A program made the translations under genes and the position numbers. Positions 34,095 through 42,900 of a stretch of DNA of 64,000 nt are shown here, piece by piece (position 1 is the first letter of the stretch; every line of letters starts with the position of its first letter). The notes below the pieces were generated by a model. It ran no database searches, was not told where the DNA came from, and worked only from the letters and a program-made list of their open reading frames with translations. Source of the stretch: Planctomycetota bacterium (lineage in GTDB: Bacteria; Planctomycetota; UBA1135); NCBI GenBank assembly GCA_018671175.1, contig JABHIE010000013.1, positions 1-64,000 on the forward strand, written 5' to 3'.

Positions 34095-35069
34095 ATGAAA
34101 GCTCTACTTTTCTCGTGCTCGATTTTCGCTTTGCTCCTCGGGAGTTCTTGCTCCATTAAGTTAGAGCAAATTTCTCTACCCGCCGATTTGATGGCGCTTC
34201 AAGGTGTTGTCGATGGGGCTAAGGGCCCGCAAGCTTGGCTTGGGCTTGAAGTTGAGCTTCTCCATCCTGAGGGTCTTGCTGATTTAGATGATCTAGATGA
34301 CCTTGACTCTCTCGACCTGCAACCAGGGGTGCGCATTCGCAAGGTTGCGAGAGATTCACCTGCAGCTGATGCGGGTTTAAAGGTTGGCGATGTCCTCCTT
34401 CAATATGGTGGTCATGATGTTGACGACCCAGAGCGTCTTTCAGCTTTGCTCGCTGCAATATCTTTACCGACGACCACCAAACTGCAATATCAGCGTGGCA
34501 CAGAGGTCCGCGAATCAACGGCTGATGTCAAAATGCGTGTTTCGACGGGGCCGGGGCGAGTCTTGTATCAAGTTGAGCGAGCCTATTTGCGGGCGGCCTT
34601 TTCGGATAGCGCTTCTGGCGGTCATGCCCAAATTGAGCGTCTCTGGCCCAACAGCCCTTTGCGCTTGGCGGGTGCGCAGGAAGGCGACCTCCTGATTTCT
34701 TTTGACGGTAAGCGGGTCGGGTCGGCAGCCGGATTTGTTCGCAATTGCGCGTTTTCATTGAAGCCGGGTCAAGTCTTTGAGCTTGAGGTCGAGCATGCCG
34801 CCGGAAATCGACAACTCCTAGAGGTCCACGCCTGGGATCCAGGTCGCGTGCTTACTGAATTCACGATTTGGCCAATCATCCGCTGGGAACATAAACGGGC
34901 CGAGGGCCGCAAAGAGTTCGCTATCGGTGATTTGTTTTTCTTCTCCGTTTTCAACAAGACGACTGTTGGCGCAGAGGTTGAATACTCAATATTAGGTTTC
35001 TTTTCTTGGCGCACCGGAGAGGCCGTCCTCGAAAGCGAGTTTTCTTTTAGCGAGAGTGCTGACGCATGA
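34095..35069 (+). CDS. PDZ-domain lipoprotein
   Basis: 324 residues. A lipoprotein signal ends at Cys (LLLGSSC). A first PDZ domain (~75-145) shows VRIRKVARDSPAADAGLKVGDVLL, and a second, shorter one (~175-250) shows IERLWPNSPLRLAGAQEGDLLISF. Between signal and PDZ is a run of Leu-Asp repeats (ADLDDLDDLDSLDL). There is no protease domain, so it probably binds peptides or partner C-termini at the membrane surface. The stop overlaps the next start by 4 nt, so it is cotranslated with the FG-GAP proteins. Confidence 0.8.
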   Translation: MKALLFSCSIFALLLGSSCSIKLEQISLPADLMALQGVVDGAKGPQAWLGLEVELLHPEGLADLDDLDDLDSLDLQPGVRIRKVARDSPAADAGLKVGDVLLQYGGHDVDDPERLSALLAAISLPTTTKLQYQRGTEVRESTADVKMRVSTGPGRVLYQVERAYLRAAFSDSASGGHAQIERLWPNSPLRLAGAQEGDLLISFDGKRVGSAAGFVRNCAFSLKPGQVFELEVEHAAGNRQLLEVHAWDPGRVLTEFTIWPIIRWEHKRAEGRKEFAIGDLFFFSVFNKTTVGAEVEYSILGFFSWRTGEAVLESEFSFSESADA

Positions 35070-36598
35070 TTTTTGGGGCTTTAGCTTGCGCGATGGCTTT
35101 GATGCCTGCTCTGCCGCAAGAGGTCGGTCGAGTCCATTCTCGCTTAATGTTCGAGGGTGATGTCCTCTGGTATGAATGGGCTGATGTCACGGGCGACGGC
35201 TTGTCTGATTTGCTTCTTGCCCGACTCGATGCGAATGATAAACGCCAGCTCGATGTCTTCGAACAGCGGCAAGGTGGTGCCTTCCCCGCTGAGCCAGACC
35301 GCACGATCGCAATCCATAAAAGTTTTGTCGCTTGGGGTGTCGGAGAATTCCGCCCTGAAGAGGCGGGGTTAGAGATTCTTTTCCTAACGGCGCAAAACGC
35401 CCGTTCTTTTTCTCCACGCAAAACGACTTATCGCGGCAACCTCAAAAAGATTGTTGACGCGCCGATGCTCTTAGACTTGCCTTCAAAGCATGCTTTCCCG
35501 CTCTTTGAAGCCATAGCCCACATTGATGGCGATGCTGTCGATGACTTCGCCTTGGTGACTCGAACGGGCTATCAAGTCGTTTCTGGCTTGGGCGCAGTGC
35601 TCGGAGAAATCGAGGTCAAAAAAGAGATCGAGCGCCGCCCCATGGCGTCAGCCTCGCTAGGTGGTGCGCGAGCCGTTGTTCATGCCGAGCGACTTGCCGA
35701 CCTCTTCGTGCCATCTGAACATATCGGAGAATTGGCTGAACCGATGCTCCTCCATGCTTCTGAGACTTTGCCTCAACCCATGCTCGCCGACGCCGATGGT
35801 GATGGGCGAGTCGACTTGCTTTGGTATAAGTTGGGGCAGATTTATGTGCACTTGCAGGCAAGTCAGCCTGACGCAGATACTGGTTTTACTTTTGCATCCG
35901 AACCGAGTTTTTCAGTCAAAGTTCCCACGAAAGACTGGACTCTCTCTGACCTGCGCCTAGTCCATGCCGGTGGTTCAGACGCCGTTGATTTACTAATCAC
36001 TCGAGCGCAAGATTCAAGTTTAAGTTTTACCCAAGATTGGCAATCCGCACTTTTCATTGATGCCCTCAATAAAGAGGGTGGCTTAGGCCGCCCGACTGCC
36101 TTTGCTTCTTTAAAGGCTTCGTTTCTTAATTCAGTTTTACGCGATTTAAACGGGGATGGGCAGCTAGATCTCGGCTTAAGCTCCTGGTCGCTTTCGCTTG
36201 CAAAAATGGGTCTCGAAGGCGTAGAGGCTGTTCATAAGGTGGCGCTTTATTTTGCCGATGAGCAGGGGCAGTTCCCAAGTCGCGCTTCAACCACATGGAA
36301 GCGTGAATACAATATTAATGACATTACCGCTCTCACGATTGTGCCTGCACTTGACGCTGATTTTGACGGTGACGGCCTTGTCGATTTGTTTGAGCCTGAC
36401 CCCAATGGCGCGATTGAGGTGCGCTCACTTCGTAAGCGGGGCAGCAAGATGCGTTTCTCTTCTTCCGCGACTTGGCAAGCAAAAGTTGATGCACTGGCGG
36501 CATTGGTCGAAGTCGAAGACATCAATCAAGATTCTGTTGGCGATTTGCTTGTCATCCACGAAGACACTGTCGAGACTTTTGTGAGTCGTAAATTATGA
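35066..36598 (+). CDS. FG-GAP/VCBS-repeat secreted protein 1
   Basis: 510 residues with a short N-terminal signal (LACAMALMPALPQE). Repeated Ca-binding loops of the pattern D-x-D/N-G-D-G-x-x-D-L are scattered along it: DVTGDGLSDLL, DADGDGRVDLL, DLNGDGQLDLG, DGDGLVDLF and DINQDSVGDLL. This is an integrin-like beta-propeller fold of the FG-GAP/VCBS type, usually outside the cytoplasm and involved in protein or surface interaction. No enzymatic domain is visible. It overlaps its neighbours on both sides by 4 nt. Confidence 0.82.
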   Translation: MIFGALACAMALMPALPQEVGRVHSRLMFEGDVLWYEWADVTGDGLSDLLLARLDANDKRQLDVFEQRQGGAFPAEPDRTIAIHKSFVAWGVGEFRPEEAGLEILFLTAQNARSFSPRKTTYRGNLKKIVDAPMLLDLPSKHAFPLFEAIAHIDGDAVDDFALVTRTGYQVVSGLGAVLGEIEVKKEIERRPMASASLGGARAVVHAERLADLFVPSEHIGELAEPMLLHASETLPQPMLADADGDGRVDLLWYKLGQIYVHLQASQPDADTGFTFASEPSFSVKVPTKDWTLSDLRLVHAGGSDAVDLLITRAQDSSLSFTQDWQSALFIDALNKEGGLGRPTAFASLKASFLNSVLRDLNGDGQLDLGLSSWSLSLAKMGLEGVEAVHKVALYFADEQGQFPSRASTTWKREYNINDITALTIVPALDADFDGDGLVDLFEPDPNGAIEVRSLRKRGSKMRFSSSATWQAKVDALAALVEVEDINQDSVGDLLVIHEDTVETFVSRKL

Positions 36599-38172
36599 TT
36601 TTCTCTTTTCTGCTTTTGAGTCTATGCCAGACGACTCAGGGCTTTGAGCTTAACCGAGTGCCTGAGCATTTGGCTTTCGTTCAGCTTGATGACGACCCCG
36701 CTCTTGAGTGCATCGCAATTGATGGCGAAGTTTTAACCTTGTTGCCAGTCTTTGGGCAAGAGACTGAAATCCAAATGCCGCTCCCGGGCTCGGCCGGAAT
36801 ATGGACGGTCTCCGACCTGGGCTCCAACCCGGTTTTTCTGCATGTGAGCGATGGCCACACTTTACGCCAGTTGCAGCTTAATGATAGCACGTTGGCGTGG
36901 GGGGCTCCGCTAGCTAGTGAGCTTGGCAAGGCTTCAGGCTTTCCCCGCGGTCATCGTCGCGCGCATTTCGTCCTTGACCTCAACCACGATGGTTTTCTCG
37001 ATTTGGTTTTGCCTGCGGGTGAAAGTATCGCAATTTCGTTTGGAAGTGAGGGCGATTTCCGGCCCCCCGTATTGATCGACGATGCCGCCAATGTGAGTTT
37101 GTCGATTGGCGGTGCTAAGGGCGGGCTTTTGGGCGAAGTGAATCGCACCTATCAAATGCGCCCCCTTGAGATGCAAGACCTCAATGGAGACGGGCTTGCC
37201 GATTTGCAGCGCAGTGATTCCGAATCGATTCGTCAATATCTTGCCACCAAAGATGGGCTTTCGGCTACGCCTCATGTGATTGACCTCACGCGTTTTTCTG
37301 AGTCAACAGGCGAAATTAAGTTTGATGCCGCCAATATCGCTGCATTGAGTAAGCACCTCATCATGGAAGAGTGGGCTGACCTCAATCAAGATGGTTCTCT
37401 TGACATGATTCTCCTTGTGGGGCATTCCATCGTGATTTATCTCGGCGGCAAAGATGGGCTAGATGTGCGCCGCCCGCGTGACCAATTTAATTTGCATGGC
37501 AATATCCTCTACGCTTTCGCTGAACCCATCGACGACGACGGATTCCCAGATTTGTGTTTCCTTAAAGTCGAAGACCTTAGCTTGGCTCAAGTTTTGTCCT
37601 GGATTATCTTCCCCGTGAGCATTGATTTTGACTTGCTAGCCTACCGTGGTCTTGGGAATGGCCGTTTTGAAAAACACGCTTTGTATGCCAAGCGTATTAA
37701 GTTCAAAAGTGATTCTGTTTTTGGTTTACTTAATCGCCGAGATGAAGCGCGTGCCGTCCGTCGCACGGTGAGTCTTCTTGCAGACCTTGATGGTGATGGT
37801 CTTGCCAGCGATCTTGCCTTGCTTGATGGTGAAGGCACTTTGTCGCTCTATAAAAATCTCGTAGCCGACATTTCTACTCTTGAGCACATCAATGAAGACT
37901 TTCTCCGCGAGCAACTCAAAGGTGACGGCGATGCCTCCATTGACGAGGATATGCTCATGGGCTGGGTGTATGAGCAAAAGTCAACGCTACTTAATTTGGC
38001 CGCGGGGCATGAGCCCATCTATCAAATCGAGGCTTCTGCGGGTGATGGCCTCGAGCAAGCCTTGACGGCTCAAGACATTGACGGCGACGGCAAAGACGAA
38101 GTGCTCTTACTTCGCATGATCAAGAAAGACGGCGTAAATGGCCTAAAAGGCTTCTGGCTTGACCTAGATTAA
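36595..38172 (+). CDS. FG-GAP/VCBS-repeat secreted protein 2
   Basis: 525 residues with a short signal (FSFLLLSLCQTTQG). Ca-loop repeats include DLNHDGFLDLV, DLNGDGLADLQ, DLNQDGSLDMI, DDDGFPDLC, DLDGDGLASD and DIDGDGKDEVLL. It is a paralogue in layout of the preceding protein, so the operon encodes two propellers that may act as a pair. It converges on rlmI with a 4-nt overlap of the stop codons. Confidence 0.82.
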   Translation: MIFSFLLLSLCQTTQGFELNRVPEHLAFVQLDDDPALECIAIDGEVLTLLPVFGQETEIQMPLPGSAGIWTVSDLGSNPVFLHVSDGHTLRQLQLNDSTLAWGAPLASELGKASGFPRGHRRAHFVLDLNHDGFLDLVLPAGESIAISFGSEGDFRPPVLIDDAANVSLSIGGAKGGLLGEVNRTYQMRPLEMQDLNGDGLADLQRSDSESIRQYLATKDGLSATPHVIDLTRFSESTGEIKFDAANIAALSKHLIMEEWADLNQDGSLDMILLVGHSIVIYLGGKDGLDVRRPRDQFNLHGNILYAFAEPIDDDGFPDLCFLKVEDLSLAQVLSWIIFPVSIDFDLLAYRGLGNGRFEKHALYAKRIKFKSDSVFGLLNRRDEARAVRRTVSLLADLDGDGLASDLALLDGEGTLSLYKNLVADISTLEHINEDFLREQLKGDGDASIDEDMLMGWVYEQKSTLLNLAAGHEPIYQIEASAGDGLEQALTAQDIDGDGKDEVLLLRMIKKDGVNGLKGFWLDLD

Positions 38173-39344
38173 TCGGCGCGCAGCCAAAATGCCTTGAGGT
38201 AGCGACCCTCTGGGAAGTCAATCGAAACGGGGTGGTCTGGCCCAGCACCCGTTTCGCGCAATAAGCGCAGGGGCCGTAAGCGAGCCGACCGCCGAATCGT
38301 TTCTTGCAGGTCAATGCCTTGAAACAAACCAGAGCAAGAGCATGTCAGCATCAGCCCACCCTTTTCAAGAAGAGGGATGCCAAGTTTGTTGAGGTCGTGA
38401 TAGCGCGCTTGGCCTTCTTCCCATTCGCGGCGACTATTGATGAACTTGGGTGGGTCAAGAATCACGATGTCGTAAGTTTTTTCATTGCGCCCTAAAGTGC
38501 GCAAGTAAGAAAAAGCATCGGCCTGAACAAACTTAATTTGCTTGAACTGGTTGAGGTTGGCATTGCGTTTGGCCTGTGGCAGAATCGTTTCGTCTAAGTC
38601 GATCGCCAAAATCTCGCCAGCACCACCTGCCGCTGCGTTGAGAGAAAAGCCGCCCGAGTAGCAGCAAACATCGAGCACGCGTGGTGGGCGGCCCAGTCGC
38701 TTCGCCTCGGATTCAACGGCTTGCCGTAGCAGCAACCGGTTTTCGCGTTGATCGCAAAAGAAACCTGTTTTGTGACTTTGATTGAAATCAAGCTCATAGC
38801 GCAGGTCATGCTCAGTGATCTTGAGGCTGCGAGGCGCGCCCATTGAGTCTTCAGCAACAGGGTCAGTACGCTCGGCCTGAGCCCATTTTTCACCCAGCGT
38901 CAAACGATGGTGCTTTGTTCCAAGTGTTTCGTGCAGCGCCTTGCGGATGATGTCAAAAAGCGTCAACGCGCTTTCGCTGTAGGCCTCAGCAACTAGCAAA
39001 TCACCGTAGCGGTCAACAATCAGCGCGGGGAAGTCATCGCCTTCGCCATGCAGGATGCGGCAGATGTCATTTGGAATCGCCGGGTCGTCAAGCCGCAGTT
39101 GAGCTGCACGGGTCGCCTGCCCGCAAAGCCATTCATGTGTGGGTTCAAGCTCGCCGCGCCTTAATACGCGCACTGCAATCATGGAGCTGGGGTGCCAAAT
39201 ACCCCAACAAACGAGTGTCTCGTTTTTGTCAAAAACGGGAACAATCGTGCCTGGTGCAATTCGACTTTTTGGCCGACGAATATCTTTTCGCCAAATGCGC
39301 GGTCCGCGCAACCAGTCAACTAAATGGATTCCTTCTTGTGTCAT
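38169..39344 (-). CDS. rlmI: 23S rRNA m5C methyltransferase (RlmI-like)
   Basis: 391 residues. An N-terminal PUA-like domain with an EEHD-type linker precedes the SAM-dependent Rossmann core: VLDVCCYSGGFSLNAA (motif I), AIDLDE (motif II), DIVILDPPKF (motif IV with catalytic-type PP) and LTCSCSGLF (motif VI Cys). E. coli RlmI makes m5C1962 in 23S rRNA. It follows a LolA-like gene by 2 nt on the same strand, in a likely helicase-LolA-rlmI operon. Confidence 0.88.
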   Translation of the reverse strand: MTQEGIHLVDWLRGPRIWRKDIRRPKSRIAPGTIVPVFDKNETLVCWGIWHPSSMIAVRVLRRGELEPTHEWLCGQATRAAQLRLDDPAIPNDICRILHGEGDDFPALIVDRYGDLLVAEAYSESALTLFDIIRKALHETLGTKHHRLTLGEKWAQAERTDPVAEDSMGAPRSLKITEHDLRYELDFNQSHKTGFFCDQRENRLLLRQAVESEAKRLGRPPRVLDVCCYSGGFSLNAAAGGAGEILAIDLDETILPQAKRNANLNQFKQIKFVQADAFSYLRTLGRNEKTYDIVILDPPKFINSRREWEEGQARYHDLNKLGIPLLEKGGLMLTCSCSGLFQGIDLQETIRRSARLRPLRLLRETGAGPDHPVSIDFPEGRYLKAFWLRAD

Positions 39345-39346
39345 GT

Positions 39347-40015
39347 TTACTTGGGGTCACCCATTTGGGTGTAACTTGCGGGCGCCGTGCTCGACCAATC
39401 TTTGCAAGAATCGGCGTCAAAAAGCCCGACGATGCTAAGGGTCATGATAGTGCGAATGCGACCCTCGAGCGTAGTGCGTGTCATTCCGGTAATTTGATCA
39501 TCAGCCGAGAATGAATAGCTTTCTTCTCCCCAGTGAGTCGATTGCGACAAAGTGTAAGTGCCGTTGTGCGAGCGATGCTTCTCGAATGCGCCGAGCGGGA
39601 AAAGCTCAGGAATGTTGAGCCACTTTTTAAATATACGGAAGCCGCCGAGCAGGTGCAGCAGCGAGCTTGGAGTGGCGCGCATCGATTGACAAACCTTTGA
39701 ACTCGCATCAGCCAACCAGATTTGTTTGCCATCACAACCGCCTTGCAAGCGGAAGTCGTCGGCCTCTCCGCTAATCGGGTGGCGTGTTTGTACAACCGAG
39801 AATTGGCCGGTTAAATCTTGTGTGAATTTCATCGTGCCGCGAGTCGTGCTGGCAACAAGCCAAGCCTTGTCTTCTAAAATTTCAACCGTCGTTTTGACTT
39901 GAAAAGAGAGGCCGTTGGCTTGAGCAAGATGAGCTTGAGCTTTTTGCCAAATCGCCGTCGAAGCGTCTATTTGTGGAATAAACAGCAGTATGGGCAAGAA
40001 AAGTGCAACAAACAT
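39347..40015 (-). CDS. Periplasmic LolA-like/DUF2092-like protein
   Basis: 222 residues. A signal peptide (MFVALFLPILLFIPQIDA) is followed by WQKAQAHLAQANGLSFQVKTTVEI and alternating beta-strands (RGTMKFTQDLTGQFSV, GKQIWLADASSKVC). This is the incomplete-barrel pattern of LolA/LppX and DUF2092 proteins that bind lipids or lipoproteins. The match is by pattern only. It starts right after the helicase stop, so translation is coupled. Confidence 0.45.
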   Translation of the reverse strand: MFVALFLPILLFIPQIDASTAIWQKAQAHLAQANGLSFQVKTTVEILEDKAWLVASTTRGTMKFTQDLTGQFSVVQTRHPISGEADDFRLQGGCDGKQIWLADASSKVCQSMRATPSSLLHLLGGFRIFKKWLNIPELFPLGAFEKHRSHNGTYTLSQSTHWGEESYSFSADDQITGMTRTTLEGRIRTIMTLSIVGLFDADSCKDWSSTAPASYTQMGDPK

Positions 40016-42019
40016 TTAAGCTTTTGGCTCGGCTGATTCATCAAGCCCCAGCTCGGCACGCACATCAACGGGCCCGCGGTAGAGGCAAGCAATGGCAAGG
40101 TCGAGCGACTCGTGAAGCTCGGCATGATCTTTTTCGCAAATCGATTGTAGGTGCCGCAAATATTGCACGACCATCCGCGCAATGCGGACAAAATCGCCTG
40201 GAGCTGCCGTCGTGTAGCGCCCCAAATCTTGAAAACTCGCACCCATTGCGTATTCATAGAGGGCGGGGGACATCCCGATGTCGAGCCCCGTCAAAGTGCC
40301 CGCCAAGCCACAATCGACCTCAGTATCTTGTGCGTGCTGAATGACCGTTTGGGCCCGGCGAATAATATCGCGGAAAGGGCGGACGGCGCGCGGCGGGAAC
40401 TCATCTCGTTTGCGGCCTTCGTAAATCACCGCACCAAGCAAGGCGCAAAGTTGAGGAGGGTCGGCCTCATCGAACACACCGGCGTAGAGCAACTCGGTAA
40501 GTTGGATCTCATAGCCGGCCAACTGCAGACAGGTGCGCCCGCGTGGCCGCACCTCGCGGTCTTTGCCGATGAAGCCTAGGGCGTCTAAAAACTCATATCG
40601 TTTGTCGAGTAATGCTTTCGTGTTTCGCCTGTTCTGCTCTTCGCGTTTGTTACTGTGCTCACGAGCCTGAAAAGCTGCAAATGAACGATTCCAGGCCTCA
40701 GTCGCTGCGTCGCGACCGGCCAAACCATGCAGGTGAACCAAGGTTGCGTAGCCCAAGTTGAATCGACTTGTAATTGGCTCGACCTTGCCCGACATAATGC
40801 GATGCACGGGTGCATCGAGGACATCGTCGTAGGTCAAAACCGAGAAGACTAATCCTTCGTCATCCATGCCAAGGCGACCCGCGCGGCCGGCCATTTGCAG
40901 GTAATCGCGCGTGCGCATGTAATCGAACTCAATGCCATCAAACTTCATGAGTGAATCGAAAATGACAGCGCGTGCTGGCATGTTGATGCCCATGGCAAAT
41001 GTTTCGGTCGTGTATAGAACCTTGAGCAAACCCCGTGTGAAGAGCCGCTCGACCATTTCTTTGTGAAGTGGAAGCATTCCGGCGTGGTGAGCCGCGATGC
41101 CACTAAAGACTTGTTTTTTAAGCGACTGCATTGGGCCGCGACGATCTTCGAAGGCGAATTCTTTTTTGCCTTTTTCCCAAACTTCAGAGACCTTCTCTTT
41201 TTCTTCTTTGGATAGTAAGTGCCTGAATTTGGCCTCTGTGGTCGATTTGCGCTCACATAGCTTTCGCGAAAAACAAAAATACAAGAGAGGTAATTGCTTG
41301 TCTTGAATCAGCTCATCAAGCAGGGGGCGGTCATTGCGCTTCTTGAAAGCTTTGTCTTTTTTGTGTCCCAAGAAACGCTTGCGAATCGGCTTGAGGCGCG
41401 ACGGCGGAAAGATGCCAGCTTGTGGGTGATAGAGAGAGTGCTTCAGCGGGACGGGCCGCTTCGTTTCTTCGACGACGCGCACGGGCCGCTCGCGGACACG
41501 CTCGAGCCAAGTTGCGTATTGCCCCAAGTTGTCGATCGTTGCTGACAAGCAGACCACCATGACATCTTTGGGCAAGAACATGAGTGTTTCTTCCCAGACC
41601 GACCCACGCTCGACATCGTCCATGAAATGGATTTCGTCGAAAACGACCACTCCTACATCATGCAGGCGCTCTGGGTTTTCAAAGAGCGTGTTGCGCAAGA
41701 TCTCGGTCGTCATTACGAGCACTTTAGAATCTGGTGCCAGCGTGATATCGCCCGTCATTAGGCCTGCGTCGCCAATCTCTTTGTCTTCGACGAAATCGCG
41801 AAATTTTTGATTGGACAAAGCTTTAATGGGCGCGGTGTAAAGCGAGCGCATGCCGCGCTGCATAGCCAAGTGGATAGCGTATTCTGCGACAAGCGTTTTG
41901 CCCGCGCCGGTGGGGGCGGCAACTAAAACATTTTCGCCAGCATCCATAGCCGCGGCTGCTGTTCGCTGAAAAGTGGAGAGGGTGAAACCCTTAAAGGTGG
42001 TGGGGCGCGTGGCCGACAT
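40016..42019 (-). CDS. Ski2-like RNA helicase (DEAD/H superfamily 2)
   Basis: 667 residues. Helicase motifs: I APTGAGKT (~34-41), Ia APIKALSNQKFRDF, Ib TTEILRN, II DEIH (~125), III SAT, IV LYFCFSRK, V TETFAMGINMPAR and VI QMAGRAGR. The C-terminal region (~460-660) contains winged-helix/DSHCT-like sequence with DIIRRAQ and LYEYAMG. It is the Mtr4/Ski2-like group, whose bacterial members (HelY type) are poorly characterised and expected to act on RNA, possibly in rRNA processing. It heads the minus-strand run leading to rlmI, consistent with ribosomal RNA work. Confidence 0.9.
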   Translation of the reverse strand: MSATRPTTFKGFTLSTFQRTAAAAMDAGENVLVAAPTGAGKTLVAEYAIHLAMQRGMRSLYTAPIKALSNQKFRDFVEDKEIGDAGLMTGDITLAPDSKVLVMTTEILRNTLFENPERLHDVGVVVFDEIHFMDDVERGSVWEETLMFLPKDVMVVCLSATIDNLGQYATWLERVRERPVRVVEETKRPVPLKHSLYHPQAGIFPPSRLKPIRKRFLGHKKDKAFKKRNDRPLLDELIQDKQLPLLYFCFSRKLCERKSTTEAKFRHLLSKEEKEKVSEVWEKGKKEFAFEDRRGPMQSLKKQVFSGIAAHHAGMLPLHKEMVERLFTRGLLKVLYTTETFAMGINMPARAVIFDSLMKFDGIEFDYMRTRDYLQMAGRAGRLGMDDEGLVFSVLTYDDVLDAPVHRIMSGKVEPITSRFNLGYATLVHLHGLAGRDAATEAWNRSFAAFQAREHSNKREEQNRRNTKALLDKRYEFLDALGFIGKDREVRPRGRTCLQLAGYEIQLTELLYAGVFDEADPPQLCALLGAVIYEGRKRDEFPPRAVRPFRDIIRRAQTVIQHAQDTEVDCGLAGTLTGLDIGMSPALYEYAMGASFQDLGRYTTAAPGDFVRIARMVVQYLRHLQSICEKDHAELHESLDLAIACLYRGPVDVRAELGLDESAEPKA

Positions 42020-42025
42020 ACCTAA

Positions 42026-42031
42026 AGTCTA
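42026..42031 (-). promoter_or_regulatory. -10-like TAGACT before the helicase gene
   Basis: On the minus strand TAGACT lies 6 nt before the ATG at 42019; divergent from another such element at 42064. Confidence 0.4.
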
Positions 42032-42063
42032 AAGGATGATTCGAACCAAAGGCGGGGTCAAGG

Positions 42064-42069
42064 TAGATT
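42064..42069 (+). promoter_or_regulatory. -10-like TAGATT before the FtsQ-like gene
   Basis: TAGATT lies 6 nt before the ATG at 42076. The intervening aaggtc has only a partial, badly spaced Shine-Dalgarno (AAGG 3 nt from the ATG). Confidence 0.4.
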
Positions 42070-42075
42070 AAGGTC

Positions 42076-42900
42076 ATGAAGCCCCCCCTCACTCTTGGCC
42101 TCGGTGCAATTATGGTTGCGATGATTTTGTGGTTCGTCCCGTCTGGCGGGGCAGCAGACCGCGTTTTGACCGACTACCGAGTCGATCAATGGCCTGTAAA
42201 TTGCCCACCCGCTTGGCAGGCTAGCTTGGAAGATGCGCTTCATCGCATCCCGAAACTGTCCATCCAAGACGCTCATGCGGAAGATGCCGCTCTGCGAGTC
42301 GTTGATGAGCTGCCATGGGTTATGCCAGGCACAGTCAGTATTACTCGTGCTTTGCCAGAGGGCTTGCGCTTGGCTTATGTGCCTCGGCGCCCCCGTGCGG
42401 TGTTGGTCCGCCAAGGGCAGCATCTTGCCGTGCTAGGCCGGTTGGGTGCTGTCTTGCCAGATGGTTTGCAGCCTCAAATCATTGATTCATTGATTCATAT
42501 TCAAGCACCTCAAGATTATGTCGTGCCAGCTCCCGGTAGTGTGGTGGCGCATTCTTTCTTGCAGTCTGCACTTGACGCCATGACCGTTGCTTACAAATTG
42601 CGCAATGAAGCCAACACGCCCATCGTCCGCATCGAGCCGCGCCCTGATTACCCATCGAGCACATCTAATATTGCGCCACCCGTCTCTTTTGTGCTAGCTA
42701 ATGGCAAGCGCATTGAGTGGGGGCGTCCGCAGCATGCCTTGGGCCCATTTGACCGCTCGACCGAAAAAAGGTTGGCGCGCTTAAAGGTGGCTTTTGCTCG
42801 CTATCCAGGCTTGGAAGGCATCCGGGCTCTCGATGTGTCTTCGCCTGCTATGACGGCTATTGATATGGCAGGCCGGCCCGTCAAATTTCAATTGAAGTGA
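42076..42900 (+). CDS. Membrane-anchored periplasmic protein, FtsQ/DivIB-like
   Basis: 274 residues. One N-terminal membrane helix (LGLGAIMVAMILWFV) is followed by a periplasmic part. The segment DELPWVMPGTVSITRALPEGL with VPRRPRAVLVRQG resembles the end of the FtsQ POTRA domain and the following beta region. The C-terminal ANGKRIEWG, then KRLARLKVAFARYPGLEGIRALDV, also matches FtsQ order. FtsQ links FtsL and FtsB to the divisome. No fts or mur genes are adjacent and the similarity is only structural, so this is tentative. It overlaps the following membrane-protein gene by 4 nt. Confidence 0.45.
   Translation: MKPPLTLGLGAIMVAMILWFVPSGGAADRVLTDYRVDQWPVNCPPAWQASLEDALHRIPKLSIQDAHAEDAALRVVDELPWVMPGTVSITRALPEGLRLAYVPRRPRAVLVRQGQHLAVLGRLGAVLPDGLQPQIIDSLIHIQAPQDYVVPAPGSVVAHSFLQSALDAMTVAYKLRNEANTPIVRIEPRPDYPSSTSNIAPPVSFVLANGKRIEWGRPQHALGPFDRSTEKRLARLKVAFARYPGLEGIRALDVSSPAMTAIDMAGRPVKFQLK

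Noticed and set aside
42030-42050. tRNA-like T-loop sequence ggttcgaatc on the minus strand
   Set aside because: The bases around it do not form acceptor, D or anticodon stems, and it lies in the divergent promoter region of the helicase and FtsQ-like genes.
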